NCBI RefSeq assembly: GCF_013359595.1
Contig: NZ_JABFMP010000019.1
Coordinates: forward strand, 1 to 64,000
Direction of reading: 5' to 3'
DNA from: Pseudomonas sp. C1C7
GTDB taxonomy: Bacteria > Pseudomonadota > Gammaproteobacteria > Pseudomonadales > Pseudomonadaceae
Length of the DNA stretch: 64,000 bases
Positions 34,540 to 43,397 of this stretch are shown here, one piece after another; the first letter of the stretch is position 1; each line of letters starts with the position of its first letter. The notes under the pieces were generated by a model that worked only from the letters and a program-made list of their open reading frames with translations, had not been told where the DNA came from and made no database searches. The position numbers and the translations under genes are program-made.

Positions 34540-35379
34540 ATGAATGTTCACAACTGGATCGACCTGGCCCAGGACGCCGACACCGGTATCGAGACTCTGC
34601 GCGCGCATTTCCGGGGCCATGCCTACGATCCGCACTGGCATGACAGCTATCTGGTAGGCGTGACCGAGCGAGGGGTACAGCAATTCAACTGTCGGCGGGC
34701 GAAGCACCAGAGCACGCCAGGCAAGGTGTTTCTGCTGGAACCTGGTGACATCCACGATGGTGAGGCGCCGACCACAGAAGGTTTTACCTACCACATGCTG
34801 TACATCGATCCGAAGTGGCTGACTCGCGAACTCGGCGCAGTATTCGAGAAGGCCCCGGACAATAGCGAGTTGAGTTTCGCCAACACTCTGACCACCGATG
34901 TGCCGCTGGCCCACGCCACTGCCCTGGCGTTTGCAACGCTGCATCATGGCGAACTGAAGATCGTTCGCCAGACTGCACTTGATGGCTTGCTCGAACGACT
35001 CACCCATCACATGCACTGGCGCGCCCGCTATAGCGAAGACCCGCGCCTGCCCTTGGTGGCGCAGCGGGCGCGGGAGTATCTACAGGCTCACGCCCATGAG
35101 GATATCGGCCTCGACCAACTGGCCGCCGCAACCGGCGTCGACCGCTTCCGCCTGACCCGTGCGTTCAAGGCCGCTTTTGGCATGGCGCCCCACGCCTATC
35201 TGGTGCAGTTGCGTCTGGCCATCGCACGACGCCTGCTGGCCGGTGGTGAACAACCGGCACGCGTGGCGATGGCGCTCGGCTTTGCTGATCAGAGTCATTT
35301 GGGTCGATGGTTCGTGCGGGCCTACGGCCTGACGCCAGCGCTGTACCGCAAGCGCTGCTCAAATCTTCCAGACAGCTGA
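34540..35379 (+). CDS. AraC-family regulator with cupin sensor domain
   Basis: A 279-aa AraC protein. The N-terminal cupin domain (about 1-150) carries the HWHDSYLVGV metal-type motif near 31. The C-terminal DNA-binding domain (about 180-275) shows DIGLDQLAAATGVDRFRLTRAFKAAFG and ALGFADQSHLGRWFVRAYG. The ATG start has AGGTG upstream. It is followed 53 bases later by a LysE-family exporter; such AraC-LysE pairs are common in pseudomonads, with the AraC protein activating export of an amino acid or analogue. The effector is unknown. Confidence 0.88.
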   Translation: MNVHNWIDLAQDADTGIETLRAHFRGHAYDPHWHDSYLVGVTERGVQQFNCRRAKHQSTPGKVFLLEPGDIHDGEAPTTEGFTYHMLYIDPKWLTRELGAVFEKAPDNSELSFANTLTTDVPLAHATALAFATLHHGELKIVRQTALDGLLERLTHHMHWRARYSEDPRLPLVAQRAREYLQAHAHEDIGLDQLAAATGVDRFRLTRAFKAAFGMAPHAYLVQLRLAIARRLLAGGEQPARVAMALGFADQSHLGRWFVRAYGLTPALYRKRCSNLPDS

Positions 35380-35432
35380 CGCCGTGGATTGTGAAGATCG
35401 GTTTCAATGATCTTCACCGGAGTTTGCCCGCG

Positions 35433-36041
35433 ATGCTGTCCTCTTTCCCGACTTTGCTGCCGTTTCTGCTGTTTGCCTTCGTGGCGTCCATCACCCCCGG
35501 CCCGACCAACATTCTGGTGTTGAGCAACAGTGCCCGCTTCGGCCTGGCGGCCGCGGTGCCAATCATCCTCGGTGCCTGCGCCAGTGCCGCCATGCTGGTG
35601 CTAGTGGTCGGCACCGGCGCCGGCTCGTCCCTGAGCCACTGGCCCGCCGTGCAAACGCTGATGCAATGGGCTGGCGTGAGCTGGTTGAGCTATCTGGCGT
35701 GGCAGATTTTCCGCGCCCCGGCCAGCGCCGTGACCGCCCAGGACAATGGTTCACGCCTGGGTATCTGGGGCGCGGTGAGCTTGCAGTGGATCAACCCGAA
35801 AACCTGGATGATGGCGCTGGCGGTGGTCAGTGTTTTCGCCGGCGCGGGTGAAGACCGGCTGCTGCATGTGCTGTACCTGTCCCTGGCGTTTTTTCTGGTT
35901 TCCCTGCCGTGCATGGGCGTGTGGGCGTTGCTCGGTGCCGGGTCGAGCCGGTGGCTGCGCTCGCCCCGCGCCATGCAGCTTTTCAATCGCTGCATGGCCT
36001 TGTTGCTGTTGGGCTCGGCCTGGTTGAGCGTGTTGGCGTGA
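35433..36041 (+). CDS. LysE-family amino-acid exporter
   Basis: A 202-aa inner-membrane protein of the LysE/RhtB family with about six hydrophobic segments. The family's conserved N-terminal TPGPTNILVLSNSARFG (about 19-35) is present, as is WINPKTWMMALA (about 122). The start is ATG 35433; the upstream frame overlaps the AraC gene and has no family match. It probably exports amino acids or metabolic analogues. It is likely coexpressed with, or activated by, the preceding AraC regulator. Confidence 0.9.
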   Translation: MLSSFPTLLPFLLFAFVASITPGPTNILVLSNSARFGLAAAVPIILGACASAAMLVLVVGTGAGSSLSHWPAVQTLMQWAGVSWLSYLAWQIFRAPASAVTAQDNGSRLGIWGAVSLQWINPKTWMMALAVVSVFAGAGEDRLLHVLYLSLAFFLVSLPCMGVWALLGAGSSRWLRSPRAMQLFNRCMALLLLGSAWLSVLA

Positions 36042-36114
36042 GGTCCCGCCCGTCGGCGATCGTCTGACAATTTTTAACCGGGGGCTTGACGGCGAATCGG
36101 CTTCTGGTGTCTTC

Positions 36115-36128
36115 TGAAACCGGTTTCA
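36115..36128. promoter_or_regulatory. PtxS operator upstream of ptxS
   Basis: Perfect 14-base palindrome TGAAACCGGTTTCA, the known PtxS-binding sequence in Pseudomonas, 55 bases before the ptxS start. A TTGACG at 36086-36091 may be the -35 element. This gives autorepression relieved by 2-ketogluconate. Confidence 0.93.
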
Positions 36129-36183
36129 GTGCAACTTCACGACGCACTCGAACCCAATAAATCCAATAACAAGGTTTCAGCCC

Positions 36184-37209
36184 GTGAACGACTTCTCAGC
36201 CGCCCAGCGCAGCCGCGTCACCATGCTCGATGTCGCCGAACACGCCAAAGTCTCCAAGGCCAGCGTGTCGCGATTCATCGGTGAAGATCGCGCCCTGCTC
36301 TCCGATGCCATCGCCCAGCGCATCGAGCAGGCCATTGCCGAGCTGGGCTACCGGCCGAACCAGATGGCCCGTGGTCTCAAGCGCGGGCGTACCCGCCTGA
36401 TCGGCATGCTGGTGGCCGACATCCGTAATCCCTATTCGATCGCCGTGATGCACGGCGTGGAAACCGCTTGCCGCCAGCACGGCTACAGCCTGGTGGTGTG
36501 CAACACCGACCGCGATGACGAACAGGAACGCCAGCACCTGGCGCTACTGCGCTCCTACAACATCGAAGGCTTGATCGTGAACACCCTCGGCCATCACCGT
36601 GACGAACTGCATGAACTGCACCGCGAAATGCCGCTGGTGCTGGTGGATCGCAAGGTCGAGCACCTTGAGAGCGATATGGTCGGGCTGGACAACCCGCAGG
36701 CTGTCGACATGGCCCTTGATCACCTGGAGCAACGCGGTTATCGCGATGTGCTGCTGGTGACCGAACCCTTCGACGGCACCAGTTCGCGGATTGAGCGGGT
36801 CAGCCGTTTCAAGGCGCAGATTGCCCGGCGGGCAACGCTGAATGGATCGATTATCGAAACCGGCGACCAGCTGACCGCGCAGCTCAAAACGTTCCTCGCC
36901 GCGTCCGGCCCTGGCCCCAAAGCGCTGTTTTGCGCCAACGGCATTGCCGCCCTGGCCAGCACCCATGCCTTGCGAGAGCTTGGCTGCCATTTGTTTGAAG
37001 ACGTCGGCCTGATTGCCCTCGATGACCTGGATTGGTACCCGTTGGTGGGCAGCGGCATCACTGCCCTCGCCCAGCCGACCGAAGAGATCGGTGCCCGCGC
37101 GTTCGAGTGCTTGCTCAAGCGTTTGCGTGGGGATGACGGGCCGGTGCGGACGCTGGATTTTTCGGCGCGGTTGGTTGTCAGGGGATCGACCCTTGGAGTT
37201 TTGCGGTGA
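36184..37209 (+). CDS. ptxS: LacI-family repressor PtxS
   Basis: Represses the 2-ketogluconate genes and itself; 2-ketogluconate is the known inducer. The 341-aa protein starts at GTG. It has the LacI helix-turn-helix (TMLDVAEHAKVSKASVSRFI, about 13-32) with hinge RPNQMARGLKRGRT, and a periplasmic-binding-protein-like effector domain from ~60. The two exact PtxS operators beside it (36115 and 37363) and the kgu genes downstream settle the name. Confidence 0.95.
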   Translation: MNDFSAAQRSRVTMLDVAEHAKVSKASVSRFIGEDRALLSDAIAQRIEQAIAELGYRPNQMARGLKRGRTRLIGMLVADIRNPYSIAVMHGVETACRQHGYSLVVCNTDRDDEQERQHLALLRSYNIEGLIVNTLGHHRDELHELHREMPLVLVDRKVEHLESDMVGLDNPQAVDMALDHLEQRGYRDVLLVTEPFDGTSSRIERVSRFKAQIARRATLNGSIIETGDQLTAQLKTFLAASGPGPKALFCANGIAALASTHALRELGCHLFEDVGLIALDDLDWYPLVGSGITALAQPTEEIGARAFECLLKRLRGDDGPVRTLDFSARLVVRGSTLGVLR

Positions 37210-37216
37210 CTGTTAC

Positions 37217-37319
37217 GGCCTCATCGCGGGCAAGCCCGCTCCCACAGTGTTTTGTGTCGTGTACAGGTGTTGTGTACAGCAGAGAAACCTGTGGGAGCGG
37301 GCTTGCCCGCGATGAGGCC
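37217..37319. repeat. REP pair (BIME) between ptxS and kguE
   Basis: Inverted pair of standard REP units beginning 8 bases after the ptxS stop. It separates ptxS from the kgu transcript, which has its own operator downstream. Confidence 0.9.
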
Positions 37320-37362
37320 CTGAACGACACCACACCATCACAGCCATTTTTTTGAACAAAAA

Positions 37363-37376
37363 TGAAACCGGTTTCA
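37363..37376. promoter_or_regulatory. PtxS operator upstream of kguE
   Basis: Second perfect copy of TGAAACCGGTTTCA, 14 bases before the kguE start. Binding here would block transcription or initiation of the kguEKTD operon. Confidence 0.93.
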
Positions 37377-37390
37377 GAGGTAGAAAAACA

Positions 37391-38173
37391 ATGAACAAAC
37401 CCGCTGTTTCCATCAGCCTTTCCAGCTACGGTGCCGATCTGGTCCGCCAGCGCGGTCAGGGCAGCTTCATCGAGGTATTGGCCGCCGCCGGCGCCTCGCA
37501 CATCGAATGGCGCGAAGAGTTGCTCACCTGCGAAGACCCGGCGCAACTGGCCGCAGCGGCTGAGAAACAGGGCCTGCAAAGCGTGTACTCCTCGCCGATG
37601 GAGTTGTGGCTGGCCGGTCAGTCGAAACCCAATGCCCAGTTATCAAGCGCATTGCAACGCGCCCAGGCCTTCGGTGCGAAATGGCTGAAAGTGTCCCTGG
37701 GGTATTTCACCGACAACAGCGATCTGCAAAACCTTGCTCGCTTGCTGAATGAAAGCCCGGTGCAACTGCTGGTTGAAAACGACCAGACCCTGCACGGCGG
37801 GCGCATCGAACCCTTCCAGCGCTTTTTCGCGGCGGTCGAGCAATACAGCCTGCCGATCAAAATGACTTTCGACATCGGCAACTGGCAGTGGCAAGACCAA
37901 TCCGCCGCCAGCGCCGCACGCTTGCTCGGTCGCCATGTGGGGTACGTGCACTGCAAGGCCGTGATTCGGCGCACTGACGGCAAACTGGTCGCCATGCCGC
38001 CCGCGACCGCCGACGTGCAAGCGTGGGAACACCTGCTGCGGCACATGGCCCAAGGGGTTATGCGCGCCGCGGAATACCCGCTGCAGGGCGATGACCTGGT
38101 GCAAGTGACCTGCGAGCACGTCGCCACCCTCGCCCACCTCGGCCAAGCGCAGCTGGAGAGTGCCCATGTCTGA
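37391..38173 (+). CDS. kguE: KguE, TIM-barrel epimerase-like protein of 2-ketogluconate use
   Basis: A 260-aa protein of the xylose-isomerase-like TIM-barrel / sugar phosphate isomerase family, first gene of the kgu operon. Family features include LLVENDQTLHGGR (near 125), a strand TFDIGNWQWQ with metal-type residues (near 160) and GYVHCKAVIRR (near 185). Its exact reaction in the pathway is not settled. The start is ATG 37391, with AGAGG upstream; an upstream TTG start would overlap the operator. Its stop overlaps the kguK start by 8 bases, so translation is probably coupled. Confidence 0.93.
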   Translation: MNKPAVSISLSSYGADLVRQRGQGSFIEVLAAAGASHIEWREELLTCEDPAQLAAAAEKQGLQSVYSSPMELWLAGQSKPNAQLSSALQRAQAFGAKWLKVSLGYFTDNSDLQNLARLLNESPVQLLVENDQTLHGGRIEPFQRFFAAVEQYSLPIKMTFDIGNWQWQDQSAASAARLLGRHVGYVHCKAVIRRTDGKLVAMPPATADVQAWEHLLRHMAQGVMRAAEYPLQGDDLVQVTCEHVATLAHLGQAQLESAHV

Positions 38174-39152
38174 TCTCGATATCCTGTCGTTCGGCGAAAC
38201 CATGGCCATGTTCGTTGCCGATCACAACGGCGACCTGGCCAACGTCGATCACTTCCACAAACGCATTGCCGGCGCCGATAGCAACGTCGCCATCGGCCTG
38301 TCCCGACTGGGCTTCAACGTGGCATGGCTGAGTCGGGTTGGCGACGACTCCTTGGGGCGATTCGTGATCGACACCCTGAACAAGGAAGGCATCGATTGCA
38401 GCAATGTGGCGATCGATGCGGCGCATCCCACCGGCTTCCAGCTCAAGTCCCGCACTGAAGACGGCGACGATCCCAAGGTCGAATATTTCCGCCGCGGTTC
38501 GGCGGCCAGTCACCTGGCGCCGCAGTCGATTGCTCCCGACTTGCTCAAGGCCCGGCACCTGCACGCCACCGGCATTCCTGCGGCGCTTTCCGAAACCACT
38601 CGGCAAATGTCGTTCGAACTGATGACCCGTATGCGCGAGGCCGGGCGCAGTGTGTCCTTCGATCCCAACCTGCGCCCGAGCCTGTGGGCCAGCGAGCAGC
38701 AGATGATCCGCGAGATCAACCGCCTCGCCGCCCTCGCCCATTGGGTGTTGCCGGGCTTGAGCGAAGGCCGTTTGCTCACCGGTTTCGACGACCCGGCCGA
38801 TATCGCCGCCTTCTACCTCGACCAGGGTGCCGAAGCCGTGGCGATCAAGCTGGGCCCGCACGGCGCCTACTACCGCACGCATCTGGACCAGGGTTTCGTC
38901 GCCGGTGTGCCGGTGCAAACCGTGGTCGACACGGTCGGTGCCGGCGACGGTTTTGCGGTCGGCATGATCAGCGCCCTGCTGGAGAACCACAGCTTTGCCG
39001 ACGCCGTGAAGCGCGCCAACTGGATTGGCAGCCGGGCGGTGCAGAGTCGCGGGGATATGGAGGGGTTGCCGACCCGGTCCGAGATGTCAGTCGAATTTGA
39101 AGGCGCCATCGCGAGCAAGCTCGCTCCTACAGAGGTTTTGTGCCGAGCATAA
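38166..39152 (+). CDS. kguK: 2-ketogluconate kinase KguK (PfkB family)
   Basis: Phosphorylates 2-ketogluconate to 2-keto-6-phosphogluconate. The 328-aa ribokinase-type enzyme has the N-terminal GADSNVAIGLSRLG motif (near 35) and the C-terminal DTVGAGDGFAVG signature, whose Asp is the catalytic base. ATG 38166 overlaps kguE by 8 bases. The final ~17 residues (from AIASKLAPTEVL on) are encoded by a REP unit, which also leads into the stop codon. The family core ends before this tail, so activity should be intact. Confidence 0.93.
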   Translation: MSDLDILSFGETMAMFVADHNGDLANVDHFHKRIAGADSNVAIGLSRLGFNVAWLSRVGDDSLGRFVIDTLNKEGIDCSNVAIDAAHPTGFQLKSRTEDGDDPKVEYFRRGSAASHLAPQSIAPDLLKARHLHATGIPAALSETTRQMSFELMTRMREAGRSVSFDPNLRPSLWASEQQMIREINRLAALAHWVLPGLSEGRLLTGFDDPADIAAFYLDQGAEAVAIKLGPHGAYYRTHLDQGFVAGVPVQTVVDTVGAGDGFAVGMISALLENHSFADAVKRANWIGSRAVQSRGDMEGLPTRSEMSVEFEGAIASKLAPTEVLCRA

Positions 39153-39205
39153 ATAATCGGCATACCACCGAGCCCTGTGGGAGCGGGCTTGCCCGCGATG
39201 AGGCC
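39102..39205. repeat. REP pair overlapping the 3' end of kguK
   Basis: First unit (GCCATCGCGAGCAAGCTCGC) lies inside the kguK frame. The inverted second unit lies 70 bases before kguT, so the pair is inside the kgu operon. Confidence 0.9.
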
Positions 39206-39274
39206 CGCACAAGCAATGAAGATCTGGAACCGTTACCTGCTGCGACAAAAACAACAAGCTCAGGAGCACCACCG

Positions 39275-40567
39275 ATGAAAACCGCAACCCTCGCCACCCG
39301 CCGTTGGTGGTACATCATGCCCATCGTGTTCATCACCTACAGCCTGGCGTATCTGGATCGCGCCAACTATGGTTTCGCCGCCGCGTCCGGCATGGCCGCC
39401 GACCTGATGATCACCCCCGGCCTGTCATCGATGCTCGGCGCGCTGTTCTTTCTTGGGTACTTTTTCTTCCAGGTGCCCGGCGCGATCTACGCGCAAAAGC
39501 ACAGCGTGAAGAAGCTGATTTTCGTCAGCCTGATCCTCTGGGGCGGCCTGGCGACGCTGACCGGGATCGTCTCCAACGCCTACTGGCTGATCGTCATCCG
39601 CTTCATGCTCGGCGTGGTCGAGGCCGCCGTGATGCCGGCGATGCTGATCTACCTGTGCCACTGGTTCACCCGTGCCGAACGCTCACGGGCCAACACCTTC
39701 CTGATCCTTGGCAACCCGGTGACGATGCTGTGGATGTCGGTGGTGTCGGGGTACCTGGTGCAGCATTTCAGCTGGCGCTGGATGTTCATCATAGAAGGCT
39801 TGCCGGCGGTGCTCTGGGCATTCATCTGGTGGCGGCTGGCGGATGATCGTCCGGCCCAGGCCAAGTGGCTCAATGACCAGGAAAAACAGGATCTGGAAAG
39901 CGCCCTGGCCGCCGAACAGGTCGGGATCAAGGCGGTGAAGAACTACGCCGAAGCCTTCCGTTCGCCAAAAGTCATCATCCTGGCACTGCAATTTTTCTGC
40001 TGGAGCATTGGTGTCTACGGCTTCGTCCTGTGGCTGCCGTCGATCCTCAAGGCCGGTGCGCAAATGGACATGATCGAAGCCGGCTGGCTCTCGGCGCTGC
40101 CGTATCTGGCCGCAGTGATCGGCATGCTGCTGGTGTCCTGGGGCTCGGACAAACTGCAAAAACGCAAACGCTTCGTCTGGCCGCCGCTGCTGATTGCATC
40201 CATCGCGTTCTACGGCTCCTACGCCCTGGGCGCTGAACACTTCTGGTGGTCCTACACCCTGCTGGTGATTGCCGGCGCCTGCATGTATGCGCCCTACGGG
40301 CCGTTCTTCGCGATCATCCCGGAAATTCTCCCGGCCAATGTCGCCGGTGGCGCCATGGCCCTGATCAACAGCATGGGCGCGCTCGGCTCGTTTGGCGGTT
40401 CCTATCTGGTCGGCTATCTGAACAGCGCCACCGGTTCGCCCGGCGCGTCGTACCTGCTGATGAGCGGCGCACTGATGTTCTCGGTGGTGCTGACGATTTT
40501 CCTCAAGCCCGGCGCCAGTGACCGGGAGCGGCCCCCGGTTGCCGTGACTCGCCCCGTCCATTCCTGA
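39275..40567 (+). CDS. kguT: 2-ketogluconate transporter KguT (MFS, ACS family)
   Basis: Proton symporter importing 2-ketogluconate. The 430-aa protein has twelve membrane segments, with the anion:cation symporter pattern (YLDRANYGFAAASG in TM1, RFMLGVVEAAVMPAMLIYL in TM4, GNPVTMLWMSVVSGYL in TM5). The start is ATG 39275, with AGGAG upstream; the longer frame runs back into REP sequence. It follows kguK across a REP pair and precedes kguD by 20 bases. Confidence 0.93.
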   Translation: MKTATLATRRWWYIMPIVFITYSLAYLDRANYGFAAASGMAADLMITPGLSSMLGALFFLGYFFFQVPGAIYAQKHSVKKLIFVSLILWGGLATLTGIVSNAYWLIVIRFMLGVVEAAVMPAMLIYLCHWFTRAERSRANTFLILGNPVTMLWMSVVSGYLVQHFSWRWMFIIEGLPAVLWAFIWWRLADDRPAQAKWLNDQEKQDLESALAAEQVGIKAVKNYAEAFRSPKVIILALQFFCWSIGVYGFVLWLPSILKAGAQMDMIEAGWLSALPYLAAVIGMLLVSWGSDKLQKRKRFVWPPLLIASIAFYGSYALGAEHFWWSYTLLVIAGACMYAPYGPFFAIIPEILPANVAGGAMALINSMGALGSFGGSYLVGYLNSATGSPGASYLLMSGALMFSVVLTIFLKPGASDRERPPVAVTRPVHS

Positions 40568-40587
40568 ATTGAAGTAGAGACCCCACG

Positions 40588-41565
40588 ATGAAAAAGCAGG
40601 TTGTGTTGTACAAGAAACTCTCGCCGACACTGATGACCCGTCTTGAGGAACAGGCCGAGGTGACGCTGATCGACAGCCTCGATGCACAGGGCATCGCCAA
40701 ACTGCGTGCCGCCCTGCCCCGCGCCCACGGTCTGCTCGGCGCCAGCCTGAAGCTGGACGCCGAACTGCTCGATCTGGCGCCGAACCTTCAAGCCATCGCC
40801 AGCGTCTCGGTGGGTGTCGACAACTACGACATCGACTACCTCACCGAGCGAGGCATCCTGCTCACCAACACCCCGGACGTGCTCACCGAAACCACCGCCG
40901 ACACCGGCTTCGCCCTGATCCTGGCCACCGCCCGGCGTGTGGTGGAACTGGCCAACATCGTTCGTGCAGGCCTTTGGCAGCGCAACATCGGCTCCGCGCA
41001 TTTTGGCACCGATGTGCATGGCAAGACCTTGGGCATCATCGGCATGGGCCGTATAGGTGAAGCCTTGGCCCAGCGCGGGCATTTCGGTTTTGGCATGCCG
41101 GTGATCTATCACAGTCACTCGCCAAAACCGGCGGTGGAGCAGCGGTTCGGTGCGCAATACCGCAGCTTGCCGCAGCTGTTGCAGGAAGCGGATTTCGTTT
41201 GCCTGACCTTGCCGTTGACCGCTGAAACCGAAGGATTGATTGGGGCGCAGCAATTTGCACAGATGCGTCCCGAGACGATCTTCATCAACATTTCACGGGG
41301 CAAGGTGGTCGACGAAAAGGCCCTGATCGAGGCTTTACGCAGCGAGCAGATTCGCGCGGCGGGGCTGGATGTGTTCGAGCGAGAACCGTTGAATCCCGAT
41401 TCACCGTTGTTGCAGTTGGATAACGTGGTGGCGACGCCGCACATCGGCTCGGCGACCCATGAGACGCGGGAGGCGATGGCCAGGTGTGCGGTGGAGAACC
41501 TGTTGGCGGCGCTGGCGGGTGAGCGACCGGCGAATCTGGTGAATGGAAGGGCGTGGAAAGCCTGA
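40588..41565 (+). CDS. kguD: 2-keto-6-phosphogluconate reductase KguD
   Basis: NAD(P)H-dependent reduction of 2-keto-6-phosphogluconate to 6-phosphogluconate, which enters the Entner-Doudoroff route. The 325-aa D-2-hydroxyacid dehydrogenase has the nucleotide-binding GMGRIGE (near 151), the conserved Arg in NISRGKVVDE (near 235), Glu in DVFEREPL and the catalytic His in TPHIGSATHETR. It is the last gene of the operon and is followed by a REP pair. Confidence 0.94.
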   Translation: MKKQVVLYKKLSPTLMTRLEEQAEVTLIDSLDAQGIAKLRAALPRAHGLLGASLKLDAELLDLAPNLQAIASVSVGVDNYDIDYLTERGILLTNTPDVLTETTADTGFALILATARRVVELANIVRAGLWQRNIGSAHFGTDVHGKTLGIIGMGRIGEALAQRGHFGFGMPVIYHSHSPKPAVEQRFGAQYRSLPQLLQEADFVCLTLPLTAETEGLIGAQQFAQMRPETIFINISRGKVVDEKALIEALRSEQIRAAGLDVFEREPLNPDSPLLQLDNVVATPHIGSATHETREAMARCAVENLLAALAGERPANLVNGRAWKA

Positions 41566-41587
41566 GTCAATCGTTGCCTGTCAGTCA

Positions 41588-41724
41588 GCCATCGCGGGCA
41601 AGCCCGCTCCCACAGGGTTCTGTGTCGATCACAACAGCAGACTCAATCGCTAGCGGACTCGCCCTCACAAGGATTTTGTGAACGCCACAGATCTAATGTG
41701 GGAGCGAGCCTGCTCGCGATGGCG
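41588..41724. repeat. Widely spaced inverted REP pair
   Basis: Units at 41588-41616 and 41696-41724, the second of the GAGCGAGCCTGCTCGC subtype, between the convergent kguD and the transaminase gene. Probably a shared 3' structure. Confidence 0.85.
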
Positions 41725-41747
41725 TCAGAACAGGCGTCGCGATTACT

Positions 41748-42935
41748 TCAGGCTCGCCGCGCCTCGAGCATGTCGGTCGCACACAGCACAATCCGCCGGC
41801 AGGCATCCGCCAGGCGCGGCTGATCGACCACCAAACCGATGCGAATATGCCCCGCCGCACTCGGCCCGAATGCCTCCCCCGCCAGCACCGACACGCCGTA
41901 ACCTTCCAGCAGGCGTTCAGCAAAATGCTGGGCGGTGAGCCCGGTCTGGCGCACATCGACCATCACGAACATCCCGCCATCCGGCCGGATCGCCCGCAGG
42001 CCGGAACAGTGATTGAGGGCGGTACACACCAGATCCCGACGCAGGCGATATTCCTCGCGCATTGTCGCCACTTCAGGCAGGTGCTCATCCAGCGCCAACT
42101 GCGAGGCGTTCTGGATGAATTCGGGAATGCCGAACAGCATGCACATAGACAAATGCTCCAGATGATCGGCCAGGCGCTTCGGACCGATCGACCACCCCAC
42201 CCGCCAGCCGCTCATGGCGTGGGATTTGGACAGGCTGTTGATCGTCGCCGTGCGCTCGGCCATGCCCGGCAGGCTCGCCGGGCTGATGTGCCGGCCCTCA
42301 TACAACAGGTCGCTGTAGACCTCGTCGCTGATCAACCACAAGTCGTAGCGGATGCACAGGGACGCAATCTCCTGCCAGATCATCAGCGACAGGCTGGCGC
42401 CGGACGGATTGTTCGGACTGTTGAGCACGATAGCCCGGGTTTTCGGGGTAATCAGCATGGCGATGTCCGCCGGGTCCACTCGAAAACCGTTTTCCGGACG
42501 CACCGCCACCGGCACGACCCTGGCGCCGATGGCACCGAACACGCCTTCATAGGTGACATACATCGGTTCGGCGACAATCACCTCATCGCCCGGATCGAGC
42601 AGGCATTGCGCAACCGAATACACCGCGCATTGCGCCCCGGGAAACACCACCACGTGCTCGGCCGACACGTCTTGGCCGCTGCGCTGGTAATGACGACGGG
42701 CGATGCTGTCGCGCAGCCCTTGAGTGCCGCGCACAGGCGGATAGTGAGTGTCACCGGCCATCAAGCTGTCGATGGCGGCAAGCACGACGGGATGAGGCGT
42801 ATCGAAGTCAGGGTCGCCGATCGACAGCAGAAGCACATCGACACCCTGTTCGCGCATTTCAAGCGCTCGATCATGAATTCTCCACGCCGCGGCGCCTTCT
42901 CCGGCAATGCGTTGGGTCAAAGCTGAATAGCGCAT
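41748..42935 (-). CDS. aruH: Arginine:pyruvate-type transaminase (AruH-like)
   Basis: A PLP-dependent class I/II aminotransferase of 395 aa. It is closely similar, from memory, to P. aeruginosa AruH, which transfers the alpha-amino group of L-arginine to pyruvate. Shared stretches include MRYSALTQRIAGEGAAAW at the start, AEPMYVTYEGVFGAIGARVV near 122 and LAGEAFGPSAAGHIR near 350. The PLP-binding Lys is K237 in SLSKSHAMSGWRVGW. The start is ATG 42935, with AGGAG 6 bases upstream. In P. aeruginosa aruH is clustered with aruI; no such partner is here, so the physiological substrate is less sure. Confidence 0.83.
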   Translation of the reverse strand: MRYSALTQRIAGEGAAAWRIHDRALEMREQGVDVLLLSIGDPDFDTPHPVVLAAIDSLMAGDTHYPPVRGTQGLRDSIARRHYQRSGQDVSAEHVVVFPGAQCAVYSVAQCLLDPGDEVIVAEPMYVTYEGVFGAIGARVVPVAVRPENGFRVDPADIAMLITPKTRAIVLNSPNNPSGASLSLMIWQEIASLCIRYDLWLISDEVYSDLLYEGRHISPASLPGMAERTATINSLSKSHAMSGWRVGWSIGPKRLADHLEHLSMCMLFGIPEFIQNASQLALDEHLPEVATMREEYRLRRDLVCTALNHCSGLRAIRPDGGMFVMVDVRQTGLTAQHFAERLLEGYGVSVLAGEAFGPSAAGHIRIGLVVDQPRLADACRRIVLCATDMLEARRA

Positions 42936-43397
42936 GTGTTCTCCTGTTGCGCGGGTTCCCTGCCTCAACCCTAACTCAAATCAACAAACGCGCCAGCACG
43001 GCGCTGCGAACCGACGGATGGCAACTCACCCAGCCATCAACGGAAAACGACATTTCATGTATTTGCGAAACCAGCGACCTTCATCAAATGCGCTGGACCG
43101 CTGGGACAAATCACTCAGTGAATCAAAAGTTTAGTGCGGCGCCGTGGGACATGAAAACTCAGAGATAAGTCCTACGGACTGACGCGCTTTAGCTGACAGC
43201 CACATCCCCGAAGGCTGATTAAAGTCCGCTACCTGTAATTTGTGACAGGTTCCAAGGTCGTGAAATAGCGATATAAGAAAATCGTTCTTCAGCCCTGCAC
43301 CGGGTGCCTGAAGGACGGCCGTGCGAACCATGCCATCAAGCAGTAGGAAGATTCCCCCGTGCCCACGCCGTCAATGATGATGAATGGGAGTTCCGCC
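42936..43397. other. 462-base intergenic region with regulatory dyads
   Basis: No gene is supported here. It should hold the divergent promoters for the transaminase (minus) and the LuxR-type gene (plus). It contains a lux-box-like dyad (43231-43250) and a second inverted repeat, CTTCAG ... CTGAAG with an inner GCAC/GTGC stem (43287-43313), which could be an mRNA leader hairpin. Confidence 0.6.
43231..43250 (+). promoter_or_regulatory. lux-box-like dyad upstream of the HTH-only LuxR gene
   Basis: ACCTGTAATTTGTGACAGGT fits the lux/las box form NNCT-N12-AGNN, with perfect outer arms ACCTG/CAGGT. It ends 147 bases before the downstream ATG. Its inner 16 bases also fit CTGT-N8-ACAG, like the dyads at 24674 and 57578, so another regulator is possible. 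Confidence 0.5.

Noticed and set aside
43233..43248. LexA box reading of the CTGT-N8-ACAG dyads
   Set aside because: The format fits, but the central bases lack the alternating A/T of LexA sites and no SOS gene is adjacent; kept only as a comparison.
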